64,000 bases of DNA from positions 195,750-259,749 of the forward strand of contig JAJEKB010020583.1 of the NCBI GenBank assembly GCA_022393335.1, written 5' to 3'. Positions 1 to 12,965 of this stretch are shown piece after piece. Origin of the DNA: Macrotrachela quadricornifera (Eukaryota > Rotifera > Eurotatoria > Philodinida > Philodinidae). Under the pieces are notes generated by a model. The model saw only the letters and a list, made by a program, of their open reading frames with translations, did no database searches and had not been told where the DNA came from. The position numbers and the translations under genes were made by a program. Position 1 is the first letter of the stretch, and each line of letters starts with the position of its first letter.

Positions 1-3000
1 ATCTCAGCTCAAAATACCGTCATTCGATTTGTTGGTATATACCATGCCAGAGGCTAAAATTTCAGTAAAATGCCTATAACTCTGGACAGAAGACCTAGCA
101 GCATTTATCCTTTTGAGGTTTTTCATACCTCACTGGGGTCTACCTTATGCATAGAGTCCGAACTCAAAAGCGAGGGGGCACTTGGGAATGTTCCCTCGTC
201 AGTGTGCAATAGTTTTGAGAAAAAATTATTGCATCGGAACCGCTATCAAGAGTCAACTACTGTGCAATAGTTGTTTAGTGGTATTTCATGAATGGATCAT
301 TGAAGTTTAAGGACTGCCCTCATTTAAATAAGTCAATTTTTATCAGAAAAATCAAAATTGAAATATATGCTTGGTAAGGTAGTCCGTTGTTCGGTCTTTC
401 ATAAACGATAAAAATTTTTTCTCGGTATCTTAATTTTCACAAAATATTTCAAGATTTCTGTATTCCCCTATTCAAAAAATCAATTTGGCTCTTTCTCAGA
501 ACACAGATTCGACAGAGTTTTTCCAATGCCATCCTGTCCCACTACAATATAATGTGAAATATGTTTTTTTTATTTAAAAACTCGTGTTTAGGATTAGCGT
601 ATCTCGTGGTTCGTTCCTTAAAATAAGCCCTTGTATCATTATACAACTAACGCTCGTTATTACGACTTGCTTGATCCTCCACTGAATTCCATCTAACCAA
701 CGTCTATAACATCTTCTTCGATTCTGTTTTAATAACTTCAACCGAGCACAATCTCATATAAAACATATGTGCCATATTGTCATTGACAAGTGTATTGTAA
801 AGAGATCAAATCCTTCAAACATCTTTTGGAACAAACCGTTATGCAATGCTGACAATAAGCCACACAGGGTCTCTCGATCGGCCAGTGCCAACTAGTCGTT
901 TCTATCGGTAATGCGATAATCAATTCAAGGAAAAAACAACCTGAGACCGCTCGCAGATGGTCGTCGACATCCCTTCAGTCCGTTACACCCGACTGCTTTG
1001 TTTTCTTGCCATGAAAATTTGTTAGTAATGCCGAAGAGATTATTGAAAAATACATATTAATCATCTGCTAGCTATTAATTCGTTCTAAAACGAATAAAAC
1101 AGAAAGATTAATACGCTGAATGCATCTAGGACGGCGTTCTCATGATACTAACATGGCCCTACGTATACTGCACGAGTGTGATGTTTTCTTTAACGTGTAT
1201 GACCTAAAAGCGATGTCCCTTCATCTGGTAAGAACGTACAGGCATCATGTATACAGATAGTTCTGCTGCTCCGCACTGTTATATCCCAAATATTTTACAC
1301 TTCATGTAGATCTCAGTCTTGTAGTAGTACATTCTTTATAGCTCTTTTAGCCTGATACGCTTATTGACTTATTCACTTCACAACCTATGTGCACTAGCGT
1401 TGGATAGTTCTTGAGAGCCTATGGGTAGTTCCAAAATATAGCCTCGAGGTTCCATGAATATTTCTACAATATAACTCTTGGGGACCTATGAATACTCCCG
1501 TAAGTAAATGTTTTTTGAACCTTTTATCTTCGTACCAATTCCTTGAAATATTTCTTCGGTTACCGACAAGAATGCATACAAATTTTTTTTCCTTACACTG
1601 GTTCATTTGTTCAAATCTAATCGTCATCGCTTAAGGTAATATTTAAACCATTTGTCAGAGTAGCAGGCTAAGATCATCAAATAATATCGATGATGGCGGC
1701 TCAGTTCGAATTTGAGATGGACTATCATATTTTTTTCAAAATTTTTATTTTTTACATAGAACGCGTGTAGGTGCTTCAACTGTTTCATCTGGGACCGCTT
1801 TTGTTAAAAAGCGTCTGGATGCATGTCAAACCACAAACGCCTTCACATGCGTTTCGAAGCGAAAAAAAATTACATGGATGATGTTACTTAGTTCCTACAC
1901 TCTTGGTGGCACTTCCGGAATAATTTTCCATTATCGAGCTCTGCTGTTGCTTTTCCGATGATTTTTTGCAACTTACCGATCTCACTATAGTTTGATTTGA
2001 CCACGTTTGACTTCGATTTCGTTTCTCTTCTGACAATTGATAACTTAACTTGTCAAAGTTCATTGCTCTTGCATAGACAAGGTTGAATAACTAATTCAAA
2101 GAAGGTTGGTCTTTCATGTCCCGATCTACTTCTTCTCTCATTAAGAAGTCTACTTTGCTGAGAATAAGTTGAATGTTCTTCTTAGATACTCGTTTGAGCA
2201 GTTTTCTATTAATCTGACAACTTATTTTTCTAGTTACCTCTAAGTTTTTAATGGAAACTGACGTTACTGACGCGACAGAATAGTCTGTCATTTCCGCCAG
2301 ATCAAAGAAGCTATGAATCGAGACTGATGCTTGATTGGTAGCCATGGCATTTCTTTCATCAGCTGGTCTTACTTCCTAAATAGTATTAATGCTTTGATTT
2401 GATACTTGAATACTAATGCCAGACGTTCTCGACAAAACTAATTTTGAAGTGCCATTGTGTTCACTTATCGAATCTAACACAGTGGTATGGGATCATATAT
2501 CGTGCCACCTGTTGCTTAGGCTTGTATAGATGTTCGAGGCCACTACTGAGAATTCCAAGCCACCAGCACCTGTACCCAGGATACTTTTCTCTTTCAATCA
2601 GCATGAATGCCGACAAGTATGGATATTAAATTTATGACTGGTTGGGCCATATTCGTTTCTGTTGATACAGCGGCAGGTTGACCACCAGAAGATCGGCCTG
2701 CGACTTCGTCTTGTAGAGTTAGCCTATCAGAGGTTTTAACTGTGCCGTTTCCTGAGAATGCCAGGTCGAGGTTCTGCATCATTTCTCTGCGTCAGACAAA
2801 TTATATTATGATCGTTAACCACATTCTTCTTCTATCGTTCACCTCATCGAATTCAAGTTGATCGCCATTATTGCTCTTTTTCTGTTCTAATGTGTATTCA
2901 CGTAAAAGGCGACCGCTTTGATATAACCACTCTTTTACTCTTATGAGATAAAATCGATCGCTATTGTAACACATTACATGGACGGTTATCTTTGTATTTT

Positions 3001-3788
3001 GTTCCACTAATGGAAGTAAGCTGGAGAAGCAGTGAGTTTCGTCTATCTCGCATCTCCCTATCTTTTATTCCATGTCCCAGCCAGTTCTCAGTTCGCCTCT
3101 GTTTCTTGTGAATAAGCTTTTTTATGTTAAAACAAATCATTTACAACTGCATGAAAACATACATGTCTATTAAACTTCTAAGAGCAACCAAATAAGAACA
3201 AGTTCTGATTCGCGGAAAATAAGTAACAACAGAATAGAGAAATAAAATTTAATGTGCAATTTTCTTTTGATTCATTGCTTTGCTGTTCCAGCTACTGTGT
3301 TTTTTTCCTTTACTTGGTTTATTCCTTTTTCTTTTATTTACTAGAGCAAATATGAGACTGTCAGCTCTGTTTTCTGTTGTCATGGCATATTTTATTATTG
3401 TATTCTTCTTTAGAGTCATTAACAAATATGTTGTGTTATTAACTTGCTTGTACGATGAAAAAACAAGTTGTAAATTTCCAACTATACTTTTTATGCCTAT
3501 ATAATAAACTTTACAGCATAAATTCATTTTTAAGATTGTCCGACTGATTTATATGTTGAGTAGTCATTTTATACTAATTTTCTGTCTCTAATGAGATATT
3601 AGTAAAAAAACGATATTTGATTCGTTTATTAAGACTTTTTTTAAATAGGAAAATGACTTGTCGTTGAGTCTCATATGTATGCGTGGCGATATATTTCTTA
3701 GGCATGAATATATAAAATAAAATTTAATACTTCTGTTTTGTTCTAGTTATTCTCACAATCGATTGATTCCCGTGCTACAAGTCTAACA
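1..3788. other. Long stretch without recognisable gene
   Basis: All open frames here are under 95 codons and none resembles a known family. GC rises locally near 840-1010 and 2450-2800, which may mark an old decayed mobile element. Positions 333-480 match two other places in the window (near 27.1 and 30.2 kb), so part of this stretch is dispersed repeat. A polypyrimidine tract ending in AG at 3745-3746 lies 42 nt before the start codon of the next gene and may be its 5' UTR or trans-splice acceptor. Confidence 0.6.
333..480 (+). repeat. Copy 1 of a dispersed decayed repeat
   Basis: The order of blocks (a GTCAATTTT(T/C) start, a run around AAATTGAAAT, a TCTTTC..AACGATA block, a CTTAATTTT block and a final AAATTTC..GAT block) is shared with 27103-27260 and 30178-30350. 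The copies are diverged by many substitutions. No coding capacity is visible and the family is not identified. Confidence 0.5.
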
Positions 3789-6700
3789 ATGAGTGACAAT
3801 GATAGTTCTCCACCTAATTCTGCATTGCAAGGATCAGAGACAGTTAAATCTTCACCTAGGCATGATTCACGTGAGATATCTTCAAATAAGCAGCGCTCGT
3901 CTCAATCACCTAAATCTAACAAAGATCTGTTAGTTTATGTACTTGATCTACCATCGGACCTGCCAGACAATGACATCGACCAACGGGTCAAAACTCATAT
4001 AGAAACTAAACAACGTGTAACTGCAATAGGTGTTCAATGCTACTTAAAACTTGGTATAGCTGTTCTTCAAATGATGAATGAAGAAGACAAAAATCATCTT
4101 ATTTCTAATGTTGAATCTATGGTATTCGACAAACAACGTGGTATAACTATATCATTTGTCGATAAACTTGATTTCGATTCTTATATTGTACTTGATCGAA
4201 ATGTATCTAAAATTCCTTCATCTAACGAAGTGTCTCATCGTTATGCACAGGCATATAAGACACAAGGAATTAGAGTCTGTGAATCAATTTCTGTACAATT
4301 TCCCAATATTTTTCGTATCTCTTTGAAAACACTCGATGAATGTATCGAAGCCATTAATACACCAGATTTTAAAATCGACAATAGTTTTGCTACTGTTTAT
4401 CCACGTGCTGATTGTAGTTTTTTTGAAGATTTACCATCAAATATCAATGATGAGAAACTCTCATCGGCAATTTCTGCTCAAATAGGTGAAAAAGAACTTC
4501 CAGCCACATCTTTTTACGTACAATATAATAAGCAAACAGGTAATGCAGTTGTTGTAGCAGTAAAATCTGCTAAAAAATGGATTACGGAAGGTCATTTAGT
4601 AATTGACGGACGAAATATATCAAAAAAGGCAAAACTTGCATATCGAATTCTCATTTCTCCTATACCTCCTAATTTTGATATCGATCAAATTCTTAATCAC
4701 AAATTATTTGCCAACAGAATCGTTACACATAAACATATCAATGATCATCTTATTTTAGAACTTGATGATATGACTAAATATGAAGATTGTTTATCAATTG
4801 GAGCATTTCGAATTGAGAAAGATACTATGCAAATTATCCCATATACTAATTTTAATGATCCAAATACTAGTGAAATAAATGCTGTAAATTGGTATGAAAC
4901 AGCTATGCTTGATATTAAACCAGATATCACAACAATCATGAATAATTATGAACATCCAATATTACATTATAAATGGAATGCAAAAAATTGGCTTGAACAG
5001 ATGAGAAAAGCAGAAGAATCAGATCGACATTCAAAAAAATATGATCTTAATCGACATTTATTACGAGTAACAGTTATGCTCAATACGATTAGTATTCTTC
5101 GACAGAAAAAATATATCATAGATGGTGAAGAAGTGATATTAAAACCTGAACGTATGCGAACTATTAGTTATGATCATAAATCAAAATTATCATATGGAAA
5201 AAAAATTTCTCGAACAGAAATGAAAACACCATATACATCAACAACTGTTAAAGTTATCAATGAAGATTGTCTTATTCTTTATGAAAAATTAGTATCTGAA
5301 GGACATCGTCCATTATTACTTAATATGGCTAATGCAACAAGTCCTGGAGGTGGTTATCGAAAAGGTGATGGTGCACAAGAAGAAAATCTTTTTCGTCGAT
5401 CAAATTATTATCATAGTCTTGATTTAGAATTAGCTGATAAAGATCAATCAGAACGATTGTATTGTACGCCAAAATGTGAAGTAAAACAACCATCAAGTAA
5501 TGCTGATTTATATCCAATGGAAAAGTTTGGAGCAATATATACATCTGGTATAACTGTATTTCGTCAAACGGAAGAAAATGGATATGATTACATGAAGAAA
5601 CCTCTTTATAATGTATGTACTATTGCAATGGCTGCTTATCGAGATCCTCAATTAAATGATAAAAATATGTTAGAAAATAAATTTGCTCTTAATACACATA
5701 AGAAAATTGAAAATATATTTTCAATTGCATATCATCATAAACATGATTGTTTAGTATTATCAGCTTTTGGTTGTGGTGCTTTTAAAAATCCACCTGAACA
5801 TATTGCTTTATTATTTAAATCTATTATTTATCAATATGCTGGATATTTTAATGAAATTTATTTTGCAATTGTTGATGATCATAATACAGGAAATAGAATT
5901 AATCCAAAAGGAAATTTACAACCTTTTCAAAATATACTTAATGGTTTAATTGTATATCCACCAAAAACATTACGCATTAATGGAGTTAGTGGACCATATC
6001 GTATTCTAGATAAATCATCTGATGAACAATTAAATTTAAGTGATGTATGTATTTTATATCTACCACCATGTCAACATGGTTCGAAATGTCATGATCTAAA
6101 AAATACTCAACATAATAGTGCTTATTCACATCCACCAATGTGTTCATATCAGGATACAATATCTACATGTGATCAAATGAATGATGAAGTACATATGTTT
6201 ACATATATTCATAATGTTAAATGTCAATATGGTGGTGAATGTAAGAATAAAGATTCGAAACATTTAAGTGAATTTGATCATCCAGAATTTTGTAAGGATC
6301 AAATGCATTGTATAGATATGAGTCCCGAACATCTATTAGCTTATCGACATTTACCTATCTGTCGGGATGGTCCACAGTGTATTGAACATCTTAGAAGTAA
6401 TGTTGATCATTGTAATGAATTTCGTCATTGTAGAACTATTTGTCCTTATGATAATTGTTGTGCTAATTTTCATGATAAGAAACATATGGAGAATACAATA
6501 CATTCATTTCGAAAACCATGTCCATTTACACCATATAATTGTTCAATGTATGTTAAATATGTTCAAGTTGGTAATGCAGAAGATATTTCTTCAGAAGTTG
6601 AAAATCATTGTCTTCAATATTCACATGTTTGTCCTTTTGGTCGTCTATGTAAAACAACAGAAGAAAAACATTATATTACATCAATTCATATTGCTCGTAA

Positions 6701-9528
6701 ATTATGTTCTGATCTTGATAAATGTTCAAAACTTGCTGAAGAAAGTCATCTAGAATCATTTTCACATCCCGGTATACGAGATATTCGTCTATTATGTAAA
6801 GAACCAGGTTACAGATGTCATGGGAGCCTTAAAGAATCACATTTAAAAAAATATCGACATGGACAAAATCATAATCAACTTAGTGTTGCTCCATCTAGTA
6901 ATCTTAATTCATCTATTGATTTCTTTCATAATCAAGGACAAATAATTAAAACTGTCAATAATTATGTTAATACATCAGGTTGGAAAAAAGCAAAGGTATC
7001 TTCAGAAATAGTCAATTGGATACGAGCCTTACAACCTGTTCATCGATGTGCAAAACATATTTTTGAATCGATTCTTGTTCATGGTCATGTTATGAGTCGT
7101 CATTATATGAATTTATTAAAGCAACCAAAATATGTAGCCAAGGCAGTACAACAACATAGTCGAATACGTTTAATCTTTCTTCAACATAATATTCCTGAAG
7201 TAAAACATAATGTAAAAGAATTAATTAAACTTATAGTACAAGCTGAATTTTCAAAAAAAGGAGCTGATGCAGTACCTCCATTAGATGCTGATCATAATGA
7301 TAATGTTAATATAATCCAAAAAAAGTTAAAACCACCACTTAATGATCATGATATTGATATTATTCGTCTTTGGGCAGTTAAAATAGCTGAAGCATCAATT
7401 AAATTACATGCTAATCCAATGGGTATTGGATTTGATGTTGATGAAAAATTAAAAACAGATAATCATGTATTCAGTATATTAGGACCACATCATGGTCATT
7501 ATTATGGTGATATTGTTATTACATTTAAACAAGAAATAATGTTTCATCCTGATGCTAATTTTTCCATTCAAGCTGGAACTAGTTTTCATAGCGGAAGAGT
7601 TTATAAACTACGTCCATGGTTGAAAGATTCAGGTAATGAAGATCAACGTATTCAACATTTCCATAATTGTAAATTACATTGTTCTATTCCTCGCTATGAA
7701 TATGCTGCAGCTGTAGAATTAACTGCATTTACTGGCAAAGATAAACAATCTATGGATATTAATATAAAGGATGTCATTGATCGATGGCCGGATGTCGATT
7801 CTCATGATGTATTTGAAGGACATTTACCACAACTTATTCCATTGGATTATATTGATAATGTATATATGCCTAAAAATGTATTTGAATCTTTGAGTCATGA
7901 AGCTCAACAATCAGCTAAAGCAGTTTTCAAAGACTCATTGATCATTTCTCATAATCATCAGGTTGATTTAAGTATACTTAAACCAGGTGTCTTGACTCCT
8001 TTAGATCCAACTCGAAAACCTTATTTAAAATTTATACTTGATATAATTAATGAAAAAATTAAAGAGAGAATTGATGCACCACAAATATCACGAGGTATTG
8101 TTATTACAATTCCTGGTACAAAATTTGAAGATCATATTATTTTACCAATGACAATTTCTCAATCATACGATTTATATTGTCTTGATAAAGTTCAAGCATC
8201 AAAAAATCTTGAATTTACTTATATTTATTGGCAAACAATGAATGGTGATATGATGATAACTATATCTAATGAAAAAATTGAATCAAGTGCTAAAGATCAA
8301 CCTAACCTTCGATGTCTCATATGTTATGTTGCTGAGAAACCATCGACAGCTACACAAGATTATCATGAAGCATATTCATATTTGAATATTGGTCGTCCAT
8401 ATCAACATTATACAAATGTTCATTCAAGTAATTTTAAAGCTAAATCAAATGTATTTTATCATGGTTGTAATACTGATGATTTTTTTACTTTTTGTTTAAA
8501 ACTTAGTCACAAAACAGGTGAAGTTACATTATCACATGCTGGTCCAAATGGTATATATAATCATGAAAAAATCTATTATCAATTTAATAAATCTGATATG
8601 GATTTATCAAGAATAGATTATATTCATCTTAGTGGTGGAGAACAAGATGTTCCTATACGTAATTTAACAATTCGTCATGAACTAGTACATGAATTACATC
8701 CATCATTTGATAAGGAATTTAAGATAAATACGTCTGATTTATTAAAAAAACGTCGAGCATCAGTTAATCCTATTGTTCATGCACCTTATCATGGTGGTGA
8801 ACATAATAAAAATATTGTTGCTTCATCACATAGACAACGATCAGCTTCTGTTCAGCCAAAAATACAAACAAAACAGGCAGAAGAATCATCTTTTTTCCAA
8901 AGATTAAAAAATGCAATCTTTTGTAAATCCATAAAAACTGTACCATTGACTGACAAGTCACCGGTAACTAATCCTTCGAGTGATAAATCATTGTCAACCA
9001 GTTCGCCACCAATGAGTTCATCAAAATTACCTCCTTGTCGCGATTCTGTGTATTGTCTTGAACAAAATTCGAAAGAACATATCGCGAAATATTCACATCT
9101 TTGTCGCTTTAATGAATTATGTCGAAATCATACCAATGAACCTCATCTTATTCATCAGCATCATGATATGCCTAAGTGTAAAGAAGATAAAATTTGCTCT
9201 AAATTAGCAGATCCTGTGCATCGTGCAGAATATCGTCATACGGGTTTACCTGATTATCTTTATCCATGTCGTCATCAAGATGTTTGTTATAATAAATCTT
9301 CTGAACATCGGATAAGATTTTTTCATGGTGAAGAATTACCTTCAATTAAAAGTATATTTTCTTGAAAAATTTATCCATCTCTACTAAAATAAATACTTTC
9401 ATTTTTTTTTAGAAAACAAAACAACAACAAATGCTTCAACTCATTTATATACGTGTAAATACGGTGCTAATTGTCGATCGAAAACAAATCCACAGCATCT
9501 AGCGAAATATTCACATCCTTCTTCTTAA
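3789..9528 (+). CDS. PARG-type poly(ADP-ribose) glycohydrolase with two PBZ-like zinc-finger arrays
   Basis: Two exons, 3789-9351 and 9413-9528, give about 1892 aa. Residues 45-390 are compositionally like degenerate RRM-type folds (weak). Residues about 395-730 match the microbial-type PARG/DUF2263 domain: the signature GGG-x7-QEE is seen as GGGYRKGDGAQEE near residue 519, followed by NLFRRSNYY; in PARGs this loop carries the catalytic glutamate that cleaves ribose-ribose bonds. Residues 755-1027 hold about nine CCHH repeats of the form C-x5-C-x6-H-x5-H, with endings like YSHP as in PBZ (poly(ADP-ribose)-binding) fingers; three more lie at 1748-1850, and the cleanest (CKYGANC...HLAKYSHP) is in exon 2. 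Residues 1080-1740 are unrecognised. The exon-1 frame runs into a TGA four codons after the donor, so intron retention would drop the last finger. Eraser plus reader of PAR, probably nuclear, is inferred. Confidence 0.85.
9352..9412 (+). other. 61-bp intron of the PARG/PBZ gene
   Basis: It begins GTATATTTTC and ends with a T-run followed by TAG. Removing it joins K1855 to an in-frame 38-codon exon that ends in a complete PBZ finger and a TAA at 9526-9528. The in-phase join and the finger on the far side make the intron credible even without transcript data. Confidence 0.8.
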
Positions 9529-11393
9529 AGATTCTTATTTGAATGATTAGTATATAAATAAATTTTAATAATCAAGAATATATCAATTTTTTACATTAAA
9601 AACTTTACACTTTTAAGTGTTGAATAGATATTATTAGTCGAAAAACTGATAAAATAGTTTAGCAAGCTAAGAGTCAAAAAGGAAGATTATAAAAGCTTCT
9701 GTTGATAACCATGGATGACATATTGACCAGATAATAAAAGAAAAAATAATTGGAAGTAAATAATCTACATAAAACCAAATATTCCTTTTGATTGAGTGCA
9801 AAAGAATACTATTGTTCTTCTTTCTCTATTAACTCCTTAACTTGCAATTTTTTTTACGAAAGAACTTTTTAGAAACTAGAAGATATTTAAGAATAACATA
9901 AAGCTTTTGTGGATAAATATGTTTTATTAATTTATATAGAGAACATAAATCGTTTTCATAAAGAAAACATGAAAAATTTAACCTTACAATAATATTTTAG
10001 AATTTGAAGTTTTTTCAAAAGTTTAGTAAGGTATGATAAACACAAAGTGCAAAAGTAGAAATTGCTCATTCGAATCTTAAGTCATGTCGTGTTTAATTAC
10101 TCTCATTTATTGTATGTCGGCTTGCCCATGTAAAGCGACACCTGGTTGATTAACTTTCGAAAAAATTTTATTTTTGAGTTAATTAGATATGAGTGGACTA
10201 CAGTATGCAGTTTGTAGCACTGATTACGAATCTGATATTTATTTTCAAAAATCGTATTTTCAATTGTCTATACAAGAAAGTTTTTCATGAAATGCCTCGA
10301 AATATATCATTCAATGCAGAATTTTATTCTCAACAAAAATAGTCTATCCGTTTTGACTTCCGTACCTATGGAGAACTTGTAGACTTAAATATATTTTTCA
10401 ATTTGATGCTCAGTTTGTAATTCCTCCAGTCGATGAATCAATCTCATTCTTGCGTAATAAGCTTAAATACTCAGAAATGAATAACATTTAAAAAAATGAA
10501 AGTATTGTGACCATACAAATTGCCTCAGAACTGATGGACAAAAAAGTGTGTCACAATGCTACGTTTGGACAAGTTCATATTCTGTTTTTTAATAAGTTGA
10601 AGTGATGAAAACATAAGATACAAAGTGTCACCACTCATTATGCCCAATCCATGGTTTTGCAACAGCTTTCTATGTCTTTATTCTTCGTCTTTAAATATGA
10701 TTCACTGTATTCTATTCAATATAATATTGAGTGTATTTTGTATATTTTTCATAGTTGTATTTATGTAAATAAATTTTTCTTCAATATTTTTAATATTAAT
10801 TTTCATTATCAATTAATTTTCGGTATTCAATTTTTATTTCTTGAATAATATGTATTGATCGAAATAATTTCCATTATATTTTAATATATTGAATAGTTTT
10901 TAAATTATTTTTTCGTTTTAAATAGTAAATTTTAAAAGAATATTTTATAATATTTGCTGCTTGCATTTTTGTTCTTTAGCTATTGAATATTTAATACAAA
11001 ATTATATACATATTTTTCCTATCGTGTTAAAATAAGTTTCTGTGCAAGAACAGAAATTAATAAAACAATAAAAAAAACATTTTATTTACTTCGTCCGCAA
11101 TACGATGATGGGATTAAATCACTATAATCTAAACAAGATTTAATATTATCAGCATTTCTTTTATAAAAAAGAAATATACAAACCAACCGTAGTAAATGTA
11201 ATAATAAATAATCACATTGAATCAAATATAGATATATGTTCACCTATTACATTATAATTACACGCTTGTAATGCCCAACTACCAACAAGAAATATACGTA
11301 TAGAAAATATTAATAAACAACGTGTTGATCATCCTTTAAGATAAGTTTTAATAAGAAAGAAAAAATTCATTGATATTTGATTAACGAGAGAAC
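9529..11393. other. AT-rich intergenic stretch
   Basis: Only short AT-driven frames are present. A minus-strand run near 11090-11340 reads as hydrophobic fragments broken by several stops and may be an old gene remnant, but no family is recognisable. Confidence 0.5.
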
Positions 11394-11978
11394 TATTCCA
11401 AGTGTTAATTGCAGATCCAATAGGGAATTATCTCAGTTGATAGAACTCGACGAGCTGATTGTAGTGGTGATGAGAAATTTTCCCTATATTATCTTGTTAT
11501 ATAGTTTTAACATCGAATTGATCCTATGGAATATTATTTGCAGATAAATTTTTCTTCATTATTGAAAGAGTTAAGCATGGCGTTGTCCGGCCCGATTTGG
11601 GAGTCTGGAGGGATGAGCTTTCATATGGCTCAAATAAGACAATGTTTTGCCCTTACAATAGTGGATAAAAATCCTCGTGACATCTGATTGGTTCAGACAA
11701 TCTCCATTATTGTAAGAACAAAACATGAACCTGTTCAGACTCTATGAAAGAGCCTCCCTCCAAGTTTTCAGATCGACTCGGATGACGCCACGTTTTATCC
11801 TTTGAATAATGAAGAAAAATATAACTACAAGTAATACTCTATAGGGTTAATTCAATGTTAAAACTATATAACAAGGTAGTATGGGGGAAAATTTTTATCA
11901 TCACTGTAATCAGCTCGTCGAGTTCTATCGACTAAAATAACTCCCAATTGGATCTGTGATTAGCATTTAGGATAGTTT
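11394..11978. mobile_element. Palindromic foldback element (MITE-like), ~585 bp
   Basis: The left half (about 11394-11664) is nearly the reverse complement of the right half (about 11704-11978), around a loop of about 40 bp. Anchor blocks are ATAGAACTCGACGAGCTGAT on the left and its complement near 11905-11930, plus TTGTTATATAGTTTTAACAT and its complement. The arms differ at roughly one base in six, so the copy is old. No coding capacity. It shares an AAAACATG/GTTTTATCCTT motif with the foldback at 36406-36738. Outer ends are approximate and no target duplication could be fixed. Confidence 0.8.
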
Positions 11979-12484
11979 CCTTGTAAATATAAGAATATCT
12001 CGTAAACCTCTGTTTGAAAAGACCAAGCTTCAGCACCAAAAACAATGTACAGTTCATCATGAATAATGGTCGACTGAATGTTGAATGCAGTATGTACTTT
12101 AATGTAGAAGCGATAATTTTCTTTATTAATCTGAAAAAAAGAGCGACGATGAGACTTAACCTAATTTCACCTTTTACAACCCTAGTAATTGACTGCGTAT
12201 ATACAGAAAATAAGCGAGCCATGTGTGTTTGTATATACATATATAAGAAGAGTTAAGCATTAAAAGAGACAAACAAAGAGAAAATCGAGACGAAAGTGTA
12301 TATGCAGAATAATATGGAAGAATTTTATCGTTATATTTTATAGCTAGACCAATTCCATTGAATATGCTATGAAGTATTCACGAAAATCGTCTCTGTGCAT
12401 TAAGACTAGTGTAGTGTTAAAGAAAGAAGCAAAAATTTGAAAGCAGAAGTTGTTTGCGCCATGACTTTCATTTGGAGCTGATTT

Positions 12485-12775
12485 GTGAATCAACCTGCCG
12501 CTGTCCTTTGTTCATCTCCAAATGATACAAATACTACAATAATGCAAGATATTCAATCATTTCTTTTAATCTATAGTCAACATCATATTGAAATTAAAGA
12601 AACAACACATTCAACAGGTATATTTCAAATTGAACAAAGTATCCTAGTTGAATTATTTCAATTATTTGAAGAAAATAAATGATCATTAAATATTGAAACA
12701 TACCATCTTACAAATAACACTTGGATGGATATTTTTATCATTTGGAAAAAAAATTCGTACTGATTCAAAATATAA
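12485..12775 (+). pseudogene. ABCA-type transporter C-terminal remnant
   Basis: The reading HIEIKETTHSTGIFQIEQ, then LVELFQLFEENK, an in-frame TGA near 12680, then SLNIETYHLTNNTWMDIFII resembles the end of ABCA-family ATP-binding cassette transporters, which close with an E-x-LFE..K..L.I..YSL..TTL..VFI pattern. No Walker motifs or membrane domains are present upstream, so only the tail survives and it carries a stop. The match is from pattern memory; a protein search would settle it. Confidence 0.5.
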
Positions 12776-12965
12776 TTTTTTTTTTTTTGTAATAAATTTA
12801 GTCAGTGAAATATCGAATTAATAATTATAGGACTTAGTATGGTAACAGAGGACATCTTTTATGAAAAATGTGTATTGACTCGTGTTCTTATCGAATACCC
12901 ATAGAATAGAACACAAGGAAAGAGAAAAAAGAAAAAAAACACATTTATTTATTTTTGATAAAAAA

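Noticed and set aside
6367..6753. 128-codon second frame inside the PARG/PBZ gene
   Set aside because: Out-of-frame shadow of the zinc-finger array, rich in Ile/Leu/Val from AT bias.
9351..9365. Stop at 9363-9365 as the true end of the PARG/PBZ protein
   Set aside because: A GT-AG intron of normal local length removes it and continues in phase into a complete PBZ finger.
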